The notes beneath the pieces were generated by a model that saw only the letters and a list, made by a program, of their open reading frames with translations, was not told the DNA's origin and did not search any database. The position numbers and the translations under genes were made by a program. A stretch of 64,000 nucleotides of DNA from an uncultured Eubacteriales bacterium (GTDB lineage: Bacteria; Bacillota; Clostridia; Oscillospirales; Oscillospiraceae): assembly GCA_949293985.1 (NCBI GenBank), contig CASFFN010000005.1, positions 62,001-126,000 on the forward strand, written 5' to 3'. Positions 1 to 8,371 of this stretch are shown here, piece by piece (position 1 is the first letter of the stretch; the number at the start of each line of letters is the position of its first letter).

Positions 1-2
1 GC

Positions 3-347
3 AAGCGCAAGACCCTGGAAGCCGCCAACTCCGCGCTGGTTGTGGAAAACCAAATCATGGCGCCAAAAGCAGATTACTTTGACCAGCTTGTGGAACGAAA
101 CACTCTGACAAACTTCCGGGAGACCGCCAAGGAGCTGGGTATCTCCCCGAAGAAGATGGTGCAGTTCCTGCTGGATAAGAAGTATGTCTACCGTGACAAG
201 CGGGGAAAGCTGCTGCCATACGAAGCGAAGAACGACGGCCTTTTTGAGGTGAAGGAAACCTTCAATGAAAAGACCAAATGGAGCGGCACACAGACCCTGG
301 TCACGCCGAAAGGTCGGGAAACCATCCGACTTCTGTATGTAACCTAA
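3..347 (+). CDS. Phage antirepressor, KilA-C domain (3' part)
   Basis: The reading frame is already open at the first base, so only the C-terminal ~114 residues are present. They match the KilAC DNA-binding domain of phage antirepressors: a conserved DYFDQLVER start, a GISPKKMVQFLLDKKYVYRD helix-turn-helix-like core, and a PKGRETIRLL end. Such proteins relieve or modulate repressor control in temperate phages. The gene faces the structural genes and ends at a shared hairpin, so it is outside the late operon. The GTG at 42 is internal to the frame and not a likely start. Confidence 0.85.
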   Translation, partial: KRKTLEAANSALVVENQIMAPKADYFDQLVERNTLTNFRETAKELGISPKKMVQFLLDKKYVYRDKRGKLLPYEAKNDGLFEVKETFNEKTKWSGTQTLVTPKGRETIRLLYVT

Positions 348-356
348 AAATAGTTT

Positions 357-392
357 TACCCCCTCCCGGGCGTTGTGCCGGGAGGGGGTTTG
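357..392. terminator. Convergent hairpin terminator
   Basis: An 11-bp GC-rich stem (CCCCCTCCCGG / CCGGGAGGGGG) with an 8-nt loop is followed by TTTGGTT on the plus strand and faces an A/T-rich flank on the other side. It separates the plus-strand KilAC gene from the minus-strand lysis genes and can serve both. Confidence 0.75.
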
Positions 393-393
393 G

Positions 394-594
394 TTATGCC
401 GTGGGGTTTTCCGTCTGGTTTTTCTCGTGCTGGGTGCCAAAATAGAAGGACACCACCATGGAGATGATGATCATGGCGTTGTCCGGGCCGATGTCGCCCC
501 GGAGGGCCAGGACCGCAAACACGGCGATTACCGCCATGGTCACGATGGTTTTCACCTTGATGAGGCTGGCCAGGTTCTTTTTGATGGTTTCCAT
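394..594 (-). CDS. Small phage membrane protein, holin-like
   Basis: A 66-residue protein starting at the ATG at 594, which has GGAGG seven bases upstream. It contains two hydrophobic stretches (about residues 17-36 and 42-56) with a short polar turn and a charged tail. Size, topology and position at the end of the late operon, next to an XhlA-like protein, fit a holin. No endolysin is seen beside it; it may lie left of the window. The holin role is inference from context. Confidence 0.6.
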   Translation of the reverse strand: METIKKNLASLIKVKTIVTMAVIAVFAVLALRGDIGPDNAMIIISMVVSFYFGTQHEKNQTENPTA

Positions 595-604
595 AGATAC
601 CTCC

Positions 605-865
605 TTAGCTCGGTTGATGATATTTTTCCAGGTCTGCAATCCTGTGGTTTACCACCTTGATTTGCTCCTCCACCACCGGCATGCGCTTGGCGAAGTTGTT
701 ATGCTCCCGCACTTCCCGGGTCAGGTCCTGGATTTTGGTATCCGTGACCGCCTGGGCAATCTTTATGGCATTTTCGCTTTTCCGGGCGGTGACCAGGCTG
801 GTGACAATCACGCCAGCCAGGGACATTCCGCCGGTAATGATGGCTACCACAATGGCTTCACTCAT
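605..865 (-). CDS. XhlA-like phage membrane/coiled-coil protein
   Basis: An 86-residue protein with an N-terminal membrane segment (about residues 4-26) followed by a heptad-rich helix ending in VVEEQIKVVNHRIADLEK. This one-TM-plus-coiled-coil plan is that of XhlA-type lysis accessory proteins and related phage membrane proteins. It lies 3 bp downstream of the XkdX-like gene and 10 bp before the holin-like gene, so the three are probably co-translated. Function is assigned by architecture only. Confidence 0.6.
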   Translation of the reverse strand: MSEAIVVAIITGGMSLAGVIVTSLVTARKSENAIKIAQAVTDTKIQDLTREVREHNNFAKRMPVVEEQIKVVNHRIADLEKYHQPS

Positions 866-867
866 GG

Positions 868-999
868 CTACACCTCCGGGAGCTTGCTGTGGATAATTTT
901 TTCCGCCTCTTCCGGAGAAAGAATGACCCCTACGGAATTTCTTACCATAGCCTCAGTCCATAAACCCTGATGAAACCATTTTTCAATTTTTTCCTTCAA
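868..999 (-). CDS. XkdX-like small phage protein
   Basis: A 43-residue protein read from a TTG at 999, preceded by AGGAG at a suitable distance. Its core, WFHQGLWTEAMVRNSVG, is the signature of the XkdX family, short proteins encoded after the tail genes of PBSX-like prophages. No better start exists in frame. Its precise role is unknown in the family. It directly follows a tail gene and precedes the lysis genes, as usual. Confidence 0.8.
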   Translation of the reverse strand: MKEKIEKWFHQGLWTEAMVRNSVGVILSPEEAEKIIHSKLPEV

Positions 1000-1010
1000 G
1001 AAACATACTC

Positions 1011-1385
1011 CTAACATTCGATGATGTTGAACCCATAGTTCTGATAGGTTCCGGTGAGGGCGCTGCGCCAGGTGATGCTGTATTTGCTGCGGTATGCTGT
1101 GGTTTTTACCTGGGAGCCGGGGTCACCCACGGCGGGATGGGTGAAGGAAAAGGTGGCTTTCCCCTTGAACAGGCTTTCCATGTACTTCCATTCCTCTGCG
1201 GTCAGGGAGGCGTAGTTGAAACCCCAGGTGCCTACCTTTTCCCGGATCAGGCTTCTGTGCATGATGCCGCTCTGGTCCCGGCCGGAGGCATCACTATCCA
1301 GGTCTTCATAGCTTTCGCTGACGCCTTCGTCCGGAACCAGCACGGGCTTTCCGTCAATCAGGTACAAATTGGTTTTTCCTCTCAT
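1011..1385 (-). CDS. Phage tail-region protein of unknown function
   Basis: A 124-residue protein whose start overlaps the tape-measure stop by 4 bp, so the two are coupled. It resembles the small conserved protein that often follows the tape measure in Clostridial siphoviruses (opening with a DGKPVLVPDEG-like segment and containing WGFNYASLTAEEW). It could contact the distal tail, but no characterised motif is visible. The distal-tail and tail-lysin genes normally found after it are missing. Confidence 0.6.
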   Translation of the reverse strand: MRGKTNLYLIDGKPVLVPDEGVSESYEDLDSDASGRDQSGIMHRSLIREKVGTWGFNYASLTAEEWKYMESLFKGKATFSFTHPAVGDPGSQVKTTAYRSKYSITWRSALTGTYQNYGFNIIEC

Positions 1386-4300
1386 AGTCCACCTCTCATC
1401 CTGGCCATTCTGTTCCGGTACCGCTCCGCCGCCTGCCCGATTACCGTATCTCCCACCCGGATACCGGCAATGGTCTGGCGGGTGGCCTGCTGCTCCTGAA
1501 GCAGAGCTTCAAAGCCTGCCAGCATGGCGGAAATGTTGTCTTTCATAACCTGGGCCACTGCCTCCTGGATGGTGGCAAGGGGCGCTTCCACATTGGTGCC
1601 GTGCTTCTGGTCACCCACAACGGCCATGAAGGGCTTGTTGGGGGGCAGAACGGCACCCTGGGCCAGGTAGGGAATCTGGGGCACATGGATAAGTTGCAGC
1701 CCGGAGAACGGTGTCAAGCCCAAGATATTTATGTACTTGATGGAGCTTAAAGCGGAGTTGATGCCGTTGAAGGGGATTGCAACCACATTGTTGATGCCGG
1801 TAATGATTCCGTTGACCACGGTCTTAAAGGCGGACAGAATACCGTCCTTGATGTTGACAAAGATTTCTCCGGCAACGGAGAAAACCTGCACAACCCCTGC
1901 CCAGGCTGTGGAGAAAATATCCTTGAACCAGGTGGCAACGGTTCCAAAGGCGGATTTGATGCCATTCCAGGCCTGGACTGCGCCGCTTTTCAGACCGTCC
2001 CACATCCGGGAAAAGAAACCGGTTACAGGCTTTATCACATTTGTGTCAATCCAGCTGCCTATGGTTTTGAATACAGCCTGGATACCCTTCCAGCAGTCTG
2101 TGGCAAAGGTCTTTATGCTTGTCCACATATTGGAGAAGAAGCTGCTTACCGGCTGAATCACATTGGTATTAAACCATTCGCTTACGATTTCCCAAACCTT
2201 CTTTATGATTTCCCAGCAGCCGGAGGCAATGACCCCGATGTTGTAGAAAATGTCGGAGATGGTTTGGAAAATACTGCCGAATAGCTGGGAGAACCATTCA
2301 ACGGCGGGGGTGAAGAAGCCCACGATTCCGTCCCAACAGGCCCCGGCAGCGGTGGCGATTCCATTCCACAGCCCGACAAAGAAATCACCAACGGGGGCAA
2401 TGATATTGGTATAGAACCATTCGCCAACGGTTGCGAAAAGGGCGCATACCCACTCCCAGGCGGCGGTGATACTTTCGCATACGGTGGCCCAGGCTTCCAC
2501 CAGCCAGGCCCAAATAGCATCCCAGTTTTGGGCAATCAGAATGCCAAGGTCTGTGATGGCGCCTACCGCCAAGCCTACCAAGGCTCCGATGGCTGCACCG
2601 ATGGGGCCGCCTATCAGCATACCGATACCGGCACCGGCCAGGGTTGAACCGGCGGCAGTCAAAGCGGCGTTCAGCCAATCAAGACCGTTTACGATGGCAT
2701 CATAAATTCCCGTGATATACATGGGGATACCGGCAACAATGGCACCGATGGATGCAGCAAGCGCCGTTCCGCCGACTGTAGCTGCTTTTGCCGTAGTTGT
2801 TGCAAGGGCTTCGGCACTTGCGGTGGAAATTTCAACGCCCATTTTCGTGCCAAAATTGGCAAGGGTTTTGGTGATGGCGCTGTCTGCAAATGCCGTGGAA
2901 AGCATAGAAGCAATGCTCTTTCCCAGTAAGGCAGAACCCCCGGTAATCACCAAACCGCCCCCCAGAATCTCGGCGAAGTTGATACCGTTCAATCCCTGGG
3001 AGATGGCGTCTGCAATGCCTTTGCCCTCCAGGGCGATGCCGGCAATGGCTAAGGTCACGCCGATGGTGATACCTGCCTTCTTCCCCAGAAGGGCGATGGT
3101 CCCTTTCAGGGTATCGGCTTTGGTGTTTGCGGTAACCAGGTCGGAAATAAAGCGGCCCAGCTTCAGACCGCCCAGGGTGGCTGCGATCACCGGTACATAG
3201 TCTGCAATCTTCTTGATAATTTCCGCAGCCCGCTCAATCTCGGCGGTGTCCAGGCCTTCCCCTTGTTCATAGGAGGTTTCCGAACTGGTGCTGGTACTCC
3301 CGATGCCGCCGGAAGCACCTCCGCTGCCACCGCCGCCGGTATCGCTTTGCAGGATGTTCAGCTCGTCAAATCCCGCCTGGGCCTTTTTGGCCGCATTGGC
3401 TGCACCGGTGATTCCGGCGGCCAGCTCGTTTTCTGCATCTGCGGCGGCGGAGGCACTTCCGGCAATGGCGGTATTCTGCTTGACCTGACCGCCGAACAGG
3501 GAGACGATGGCGGCGGAAATAACGCTGGTGGCGTGTACCAGGTTTGCTACAATGTCATTGAGCACCTTTACCGCAGGGGTCAGGACTGTGGTAATGATAG
3601 AACCGATGTTTGCCCCCAGCTGCTGTATCTGCATGGCCAGGATTCTTGTCTGGTTTGCCCAGGAATCCTGGGTTTTTGCAAAATCTCCGGAGGCCATGTT
3701 CAGGGCGTTCATGACATACTGATAGCGGAGCGTGGTTTGCTCCGCTTGGGTCATGGAAGATATGCTTTTGGTAATTCCTTGGGACAGGGCATACTGCTCC
3801 AGATTGGTCTGGGTCATTACCACTCCCAAATCCTTCAGAGCTTCCGTCTCACCGGTGAATACAGATTTCAGCTTTGTGGCGGCCTCATCCTGGGAGATGT
3901 TATAAAAGGACGCCACATCGCCGGTCAGACCGGTAAGGGCAATGGCCATATCGCTGGCGGCTTCTTCCGCAATGCCCATACCTCGTGCCATGGCCATGTA
4001 GGAGCTTCCAGTCTTTTTGGCGGCAAGCTGGCTCATGCCGAACTGGGTAATGGCGGTGCTGGCGAAGGCCTCCATTTTGTAGGCCATGGAGCCGAAGGCG
4101 GTGTCTACCACATTCTGCACTTCATTGACCGCACTGCCCAGCTCAATACACTGCTTTACCAGGGCAATCAGGGCGATGGGTCCCAGGACGGAGGCAAGCA
4201 GTCCCCCCAGCCGGCTGACGGTGGAGCCAAGGCTTTTGAAGGCCAGATTGATGCCGGATACGGAGGACTTGGTTTTGGATGCACCGCTGATGGCGTCATC

Positions 4301-4462
4301 GGTAATCTTCTGCCAGGCTTTCCGCATGGCGTCGGAAGCGGACATTCCCTGCTTCTGAAACTGGGCGGCAATTTCATTTGCCTTTTTCTTCAAGGTTGCA
4401 ACGGAGGCAACCGCCTGTTTGGTATCAATTTTGGCATCAATGACAATCCTGCCGTCTGCCAT
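1382..4462 (-). CDS. Tail tape measure protein
   Basis: A 1026-residue protein, the longest gene of the prophage. It sets tail length and is ejected with the DNA. The N-terminal third is helical and Ala/Gln-rich; the middle is strongly hydrophobic and Gly/Ala-rich (about residues 430-660). The C-terminal half carries repeated W..I...F segments (about residues 690-900, for example the WTSIKTF and WDGLKSG units), typical of tape measures. It is preceded by the two tail chaperone genes in the canonical order. No lysozyme or peptidase domain was recognised in it. Confidence 0.93.
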   Translation of the reverse strand: MADGRIVIDAKIDTKQAVASVATLKKKANEIAAQFQKQGMSASDAMRKAWQKITDDAISGASKTKSSVSGINLAFKSLGSTVSRLGGLLASVLGPIALIALVKQCIELGSAVNEVQNVVDTAFGSMAYKMEAFASTAITQFGMSQLAAKKTGSSYMAMARGMGIAEEAASDMAIALTGLTGDVASFYNISQDEAATKLKSVFTGETEALKDLGVVMTQTNLEQYALSQGITKSISSMTQAEQTTLRYQYVMNALNMASGDFAKTQDSWANQTRILAMQIQQLGANIGSIITTVLTPAVKVLNDIVANLVHATSVISAAIVSLFGGQVKQNTAIAGSASAAADAENELAAGITGAANAAKKAQAGFDELNILQSDTGGGGSGGASGGIGSTSTSSETSYEQGEGLDTAEIERAAEIIKKIADYVPVIAATLGGLKLGRFISDLVTANTKADTLKGTIALLGKKAGITIGVTLAIAGIALEGKGIADAISQGLNGINFAEILGGGLVITGGSALLGKSIASMLSTAFADSAITKTLANFGTKMGVEISTASAEALATTTAKAATVGGTALAASIGAIVAGIPMYITGIYDAIVNGLDWLNAALTAAGSTLAGAGIGMLIGGPIGAAIGALVGLAVGAITDLGILIAQNWDAIWAWLVEAWATVCESITAAWEWVCALFATVGEWFYTNIIAPVGDFFVGLWNGIATAAGACWDGIVGFFTPAVEWFSQLFGSIFQTISDIFYNIGVIASGCWEIIKKVWEIVSEWFNTNVIQPVSSFFSNMWTSIKTFATDCWKGIQAVFKTIGSWIDTNVIKPVTGFFSRMWDGLKSGAVQAWNGIKSAFGTVATWFKDIFSTAWAGVVQVFSVAGEIFVNIKDGILSAFKTVVNGIITGINNVVAIPFNGINSALSSIKYINILGLTPFSGLQLIHVPQIPYLAQGAVLPPNKPFMAVVGDQKHGTNVEAPLATIQEAVAQVMKDNISAMLAGFEALLQEQQATRQTIAGIRVGDTVIGQAAERYRNRMARMRGGL

Positions 4463-4465
4463 AGG

Positions 4466-5023
4466 CTACACCTCCAATCCCATGTTCTTCAGAAAGTCCG
4501 CCTCGGCCTTTGTCAGGCGGGAGGCTTTTTGGAACAGCTCCGGGTTTTCCCGCAGAAATTCCTGCTCGTACTTTTCAAGCCTCTGCCCCTTCGCCTTCTT
4601 GCTGCGGATGCTGACCACCTGGGCAAACACCCCGTCCCCAATGCAGTAATAGGCCCCGATGAACTCCCACCAGTGCAGATACTGGCATCTGCGGCAAGAG
4701 AAGCCCAGAACGGCGTCCACCGCTGGGGCAATCAAATGCACATCCTTTTCCCAGTCCACCAGCTGAGGCTTTGGAGGTTGATTGGGCGGGATAGGCTGCC
4801 CCAGGTTGACAAACACCAGGGCCGCCTCCATGGCCGCATTCAAATCCGGCAGCTGCTGCCAGGTGGGATAGAGAATCCGCAGGAAACAGGCGTACCGTTC
4901 CGTTTCCTGCAAGCTGTTGTCATTCAGGGCGGCAAGGGCGTCCAGTACGGCACGAAAATCGCTGCGGACAGGATATTCCTGCCCGCAGACCATACAGGAA
5001 GTGGGGAGCTTCCAGACGCTCAT
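4466..5023 (-). CDS. Tail assembly chaperone, Gp15 family
   Basis: A 185-residue protein of the bacteriophage Gp15 type, recognisable by the conserved WEKDVHLIAPAVDAVLG segment followed by a CRRCQYLHWWEF core. In Gp15-type siphoviruses it lies just upstream of the tape measure, and it is thought to help load that protein during tail assembly. Its start overlaps the preceding gene by 4 bp. I see no slippery sequence joining the two chaperones, so a programmed frameshift is not proposed. Confidence 0.8.
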   Translation of the reverse strand: MSVWKLPTSCMVCGQEYPVRSDFRAVLDALAALNDNSLQETERYACFLRILYPTWQQLPDLNAAMEAALVFVNLGQPIPPNQPPKPQLVDWEKDVHLIAPAVDAVLGFSCRRCQYLHWWEFIGAYYCIGDGVFAQVVSIRSKKAKGQRLEKYEQEFLRENPELFQKASRLTKAEADFLKNMGLEV

Positions 5024-5457
5024 ACACCCTGACCGGGAGCCAGGCCGGTGGCACTGCCTTCATAGGCTGCCGTCCGCTGGGAAATCCGCTTCTCGCTGGC
5101 GGCCTGGGCATCCATTATGGCGTTTTTAATCTCCGGCACCACCGCCTCCAGCACATTTTCCAGGACAAAGCGGCCGTCCGCGCACAGGGCAAAGCAGCTT
5201 AAGCCCTGGAAAAGCACATGGGACACGGAAGAAGCGAAGGTCTTGTCCAGCAGGTCCTTCATTTCCCGGTCTTTTTCTGCCAGCTCCTCCGGGGTAGCGG
5301 GGGGCGTGGCTGCCAACTGCTGGGCGCAGGTCTGGAACGCCTGCCACCGGGAGACAAAGCCCATATCCGCAGGGTTGAAGCGAATCTGCCCGGTAACATT
5401 GCCGTCCGCGTCGCAGATGTCAAAGGTCCGAAGACCCAAATCAATTTTCAGAGCCAT
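5020..5457 (-). CDS. Tail assembly chaperone-like protein
   Basis: A 145-residue protein between the tail tube gene and the Gp15-type gene. It opens with KIDLGLRTFDI and has an acidic helical middle with a small Ala/Thr-rich tail. The position equals that of the first tail chaperone in many siphoviruses. The assignment is positional plus general resemblance to small proteins found there in Clostridial phages. Its stop overlaps the next start. Confidence 0.65.
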   Translation of the reverse strand: MALKIDLGLRTFDICDADGNVTGQIRFNPADMGFVSRWQAFQTCAQQLAATPPATPEELAEKDREMKDLLDKTFASSVSHVLFQGLSCFALCADGRFVLENVLEAVVPEIKNAIMDAQAASEKRISQRTAAYEGSATGLAPGQGV

Positions 5458-5470
5458 CTCTCATCCCTCC

Positions 5471-6007
5471 TTAGCCGGAAGATTCGCTGGCAGAGGCAGG
5501 GGAAAAGGTGACATTCCCCGATGTAATGGTTGCGGTTCCCAGGGTCTTCTGGTTGGAAAGGTGGACATTCAGGGGCATACCCACATAGCTGGAACCGCCC
5601 AGGCTCTGGGGCACGATGGTGCATCCGGTATGCAGCTCCGCATTGAAGGCACTGCCGGAGCCCAGGAAGGCATGGACATTCAGCACCTCAAACTGGCTCA
5701 GCTCCGATACGGCGTTCCGCCGTTCGATGTCCAGCAGCTTGGCGGAGAGCTTGTCGCCGCCCCGGATGTTGTAGGGGTCCAGATCCAGCTGGGGCTTGGC
5801 GGCGGATACCTCCGTATGAGAGATTCCCAGAATGTCTACGGTGGTAGACACATCGTGGTTATAAGACATGGAGGCGTCCTCTACGCCGTAGCCCAGGATT
5901 TCCCATTCGGGCTCTTCGGAGGTTCCGATATTTACATAGTGCATTTCCAGCTTTCTGTCCGCCTTCTGATTGGCGGGCAGGTTGATTGCGGTATAGGTTT
6001 CTGCCAT
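5471..6007 (-). CDS. Major tail (tube) protein
   Basis: A 178-residue beta-rich protein beginning MAETYTAINLPANQK. It has a central DPYNIRGGDKLSAKLLDI segment and a Ser/Ala-rich C-terminus. Size, composition and place between the connector genes and the chaperones fit the tail tube subunit that polymerises around the tape measure. An upstream GGAGG-like site lies within the junction with the previous gene. No Ig-like decoration domain is attached. Confidence 0.82.
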   Translation of the reverse strand: MAETYTAINLPANQKADRKLEMHYVNIGTSEEPEWEILGYGVEDASMSYNHDVSTTVDILGISHTEVSAAKPQLDLDPYNIRGGDKLSAKLLDIERRNAVSELSQFEVLNVHAFLGSGSAFNAELHTGCTIVPQSLGGSSYVGMPLNVHLSNQKTLGTATITSGNVTFSPASASESSG

Positions 6008-6421
6008 TTAGCTTACCTCCTCAAGGTCAATTTGGATTTGAATTTGGTAGCGGGCGGTGTTGGAATCCGCCTGCATAATCATGCCTGCATTGGAGGCAGA
6101 CACTTTGGTAACAGCGTAGCCGGCAACCGCCGGGTAGCTGTGGCTGCGGTTCTGCTGTAAAATCCAGGCGGACAGCCCGGCGAAGAAATCCGCCGCCGAA
6201 AGATTGTCCCGCAGGGCATCCCCATAGGGAAGCCTTGCCATAAAAACCAGGCTGCAGGTACACAGGTCGTTCCCCAGAATGTCCTGCCGATGGGTCTCTG
6301 CGCTGGCGGTGAGGGAGTACTCGTAAGCTCTTTCCCCCAGATACCCGGCGTTGAATTTATTCTCATGGTCAATGAGAGGACTGCTTCGCAGCCAGGAGCG
6401 TGCGGCTTCGATGATGTTCAT
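6008..6421 (-). CDS. Phage minor capsid / tail-terminator-like protein
   Basis: The start is placed at the ATG at 6421, which overlaps the previous stop (ATGA); an upstream extension would overlap that gene heavily. The 137-residue product begins MNIIEAARSWLRSS and ends in the QIQIQIDLEEVS strand. It corresponds to the minor capsid 3/tail terminator slot just before the tail tube gene. Tail terminators cap the tube and join it to the head. The family call rests mainly on gene order. Confidence 0.65.
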   Translation of the reverse strand: MNIIEAARSWLRSSPLIDHENKFNAGYLGERAYEYSLTASAETHRQDILGNDLCTCSLVFMARLPYGDALRDNLSAADFFAGLSAWILQQNRSHSYPAVAGYAVTKVSASNAGMIMQADSNTARYQIQIQIDLEEVS

Positions 6422-6777
6422 TTCCCACCTCCGGCATTTTCTAAGGCCAGTTTCGCGGCCCCCTGAAGGATTTCCTCCCCCCGATCCTCCCACATCCGTG
6501 TTACCCAGTTGGGCCCCCTGAGAGGCCCATTCTGGAACTTCCAATCATCGGGAGCGTTGTACATCCTTTTGGCATAGGGGGTATCATAAATGATTTTTCC
6601 GTGGCCAATTTCCGAGGCGTACAGCGGGCTTTCCATCAGGATTCCCTGTTTCATCGGGACATAGGGGTCACAGTGCTTGATGATTTCATTGTCCAGAAAC
6701 AGCTGCACTTCTCCTCCCGGCTCCAGGTCCTTCAGGGCTTTGTCCAGGCAGGACACATCCAATTCCACTTTGAACAT
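6418..6777 (-). CDS. Minor capsid protein 2-like (HK97 gp10-like)
   Basis: A 119-residue protein. The ATG at 6777 overlaps the previous TGA by one base. The order of features fits Minor_capsid_2/gp10-type head-tail joining proteins: an N-terminal KALKDLEPG helix, a DPYVPMKQGILMES turn, then IIYDTPYAKRMY. These proteins sit at the neck. It lies in a run of four small connector genes with overlapping ends, which implies stoichiometric co-translation. Confidence 0.75.
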   Translation of the reverse strand: MFKVELDVSCLDKALKDLEPGGEVQLFLDNEIIKHCDPYVPMKQGILMESPLYASEIGHGKIIYDTPYAKRMYNAPDDWKFQNGPLRGPNWVTRMWEDRGEEILQGAAKLALENAGGGK

Positions 6778-7118
6778 CACTTCGCCTCCACATACCAGTG
6801 GGGACTTTGCCGCCCCATGGTGTTGTCCCGCCATCTTTGGATGGTCATGGCCTTGCCGTTTACCACAATCCGGTCTCCCGTCCGTAAGGTCCAGCTGTCG
6901 GGCTGACCCTTCCAGGCATCCTCCGGAAGATACCCCTTCCGGTATGGGATTCGGATTTTTGCCAGATTGGAGGCGGTGGCACCGCCGGAGGAGGTGGTGA
7001 CTGCGTTGTCCAGGTACACGCTTACCCCGTCCAGGACATAGGAAGAAGATTTATCCACATCGGCCCCGCTGTCATACCAGCTGCAAATCAGGGTGATGGT
7101 GCTGTCAGTCAGCAGCAT
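6777..7118 (-). CDS. Phage minor capsid/head-closure-like protein
   Basis: A 113-residue protein starting MLLTDSTITLICSWYDSG. It ends with RTGDRIVVNGKAMTIQRW and a short tail, a pattern typical of head-closure (minor capsid 1-like) proteins that plug the portal side of the neck. It follows the connector gene after a single base and overlaps the next gene by one base. The specific sub-family is uncertain. Confidence 0.65.
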   Translation of the reverse strand: MLLTDSTITLICSWYDSGADVDKSSSYVLDGVSVYLDNAVTTSSGGATASNLAKIRIPYRKGYLPEDAWKGQPDSWTLRTGDRIVVNGKAMTIQRWRDNTMGRQSPHWYVEAK

Positions 7119-7119
7119 T

Positions 7120-7509
7120 TCAAATCACCCCCGTATACAGTAGGCCGTAAGGGTCAGAGCCAAGGGCTTCTTCCAGGATTCCATAACAGGTGCGGTTTAT
7201 GGCTTCCTGAAAATCCCGGGAGGAGGCGTAGCTTTCGGAATACCCGTCATTGGAGAAGGCGGTGACGCCTTTGACAGCGGCGATTTTCCCGGCCTGGGAA
7301 GATTGCAGAACTTCCGCAATCTGTCCGCAGGCATAGGCCAGCTCGCTGGCAAGGGCATCCTTGTGCCGGGATGCCCTGCCGACCGTGAGCCGGTCAATCA
7401 GCCGGGAGGCTTTTACCGCCCAGGTGTCGTACTCCTCCTCTTTCAGCAGGTGGAGAAAAGGGCCGTTTGTATAGGTGTCGAAGCTGCAATAGGGAACAGG
7501 AAATTCCAT
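7120..7509 (-). CDS. Head-tail connector protein (gp6-like)
   Basis: The start is placed at the ATG at 7509, just after the capsid gene; a longer frame would run through the capsid gene. The 129-residue product is helical with a conserved LIDRLTVGR segment and an RDFQEAINRTCYGILEEALG end, as in gp6-like adaptor proteins. These form a ring beneath the portal. It is the first gene after the major capsid gene, the normal place. Confidence 0.75.
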   Translation of the reverse strand: MEFPVPYCSFDTYTNGPFLHLLKEEEYDTWAVKASRLIDRLTVGRASRHKDALASELAYACGQIAEVLQSSQAGKIAAVKGVTAFSNDGYSESYASSRDFQEAINRTCYGILEEALGSDPYGLLYTGVI

Positions 7510-7526
7510 GGGCTGCCGCCCCCCTT

Positions 7527-8348
7527 TTAGGCCGTCTTCTTGATGAGCAGGGCAGCGGCCTTGGATACCTTGTAGCCGTAGACATTCCGGCCCTGGACAC
7601 CGGAGGCACCGATGTACTTGCCGGAGCCGCTCAGATCCTGCAGATGCACAGCCACCTTCCACTCGTTCACATGGTGGCACCAGTTGGGGTGGCCGGCAAT
7701 CAGTTCTGTGGTGGCGGAGAGGGTGGGGTCCTCAAAGACCAGGAAGCCGCCGATTTTGCCCATAGCGCCGGTCTGCTTCACAGCATCCCCCAGCTCGGAG
7801 GCAGAGGTAAACTCCGGGCTCTTGAGAATCAGAGCATAGGCATCGGGGGAGGCCAGAAGCCAGCGGCGGCCATCGTTGGGCACGCCCTTCTTGGACAGCT
7901 CGGTGCGCATATCCACAATGGCTCCGTACACGGTGTCCTTGGTCAGGGCAGTGGTGTCACTGAAGCTGGTGGCCGCAGCCTCCAGACAGGCAGTGCCGTC
8001 CTTTTCGCTCTGGAGGGCAAAGGAATAGCCGGCAGAATCCAGCCGCTCCGCAACCAGACCGTCAGGGACTGCGGCGGCATCGTAGCCGTCCACAATTTCA
8101 TTGACCGCATAGTCCTTGTCAATGGCCATGTCGATGTAGGAGGTGGCGCTGGTGGTGCCGGCAATGCCATTTGCCTTGTCATAGGCCTTCACCGCCACCT
8201 CCGTATCCCGGACGGGAATCTTTACCACGCCGGCCTTGGGGTCGCCTTCGTGGCTGGTATTCCAGATAACACCGTCCTTTTTCACCATGGTGAAGCGCAG
8301 CTTTGCGTCCACCAGGGCAGAGTATCTTTCCTGAAGCGTATGTGCCAT
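7527..8348 (-). CDS. Major capsid protein
   Basis: A 273-residue protein located directly after the scaffold gene. The N-terminus (LQERYSALVDAKLRFTMVKK) and the P-domain-like segments RWLLASPDAYALIL and GKIGGFLVFEDPTLS fit an HK97-fold coat protein of the type found in Gp20-scaffold phages. No N-terminal protease-processed delta domain is seen, consistent with use of a separate scaffold. A purine-rich site precedes the ATG at 8348. Confidence 0.85.
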   Translation of the reverse strand: MAHTLQERYSALVDAKLRFTMVKKDGVIWNTSHEGDPKAGVVKIPVRDTEVAVKAYDKANGIAGTTSATSYIDMAIDKDYAVNEIVDGYDAAAVPDGLVAERLDSAGYSFALQSEKDGTACLEAAATSFSDTTALTKDTVYGAIVDMRTELSKKGVPNDGRRWLLASPDAYALILKSPEFTSASELGDAVKQTGAMGKIGGFLVFEDPTLSATTELIAGHPNWCHHVNEWKVAVHLQDLSGSGKYIGASGVQGRNVYGYKVSKAAALLIKKTA

Positions 8349-8371
8349 AATCCATCATTTCCTTTCTAAAA

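Noticed and set aside
3263..5032. Long plus-strand frame (589 codons) opposite the tape measure gene
   Set aside because: Antisense shadow of a GC-rich gene; no family features, Gly/His-rich composition typical of reversed codon bias, and it spans several real genes.
5000..5040. Programmed frameshift joining the two tail chaperone genes
   Set aside because: The genes overlap by 4 bp as ordinary coupled cistrons and I see no slippery heptamer; the two-gene Gp15 layout does not require it.
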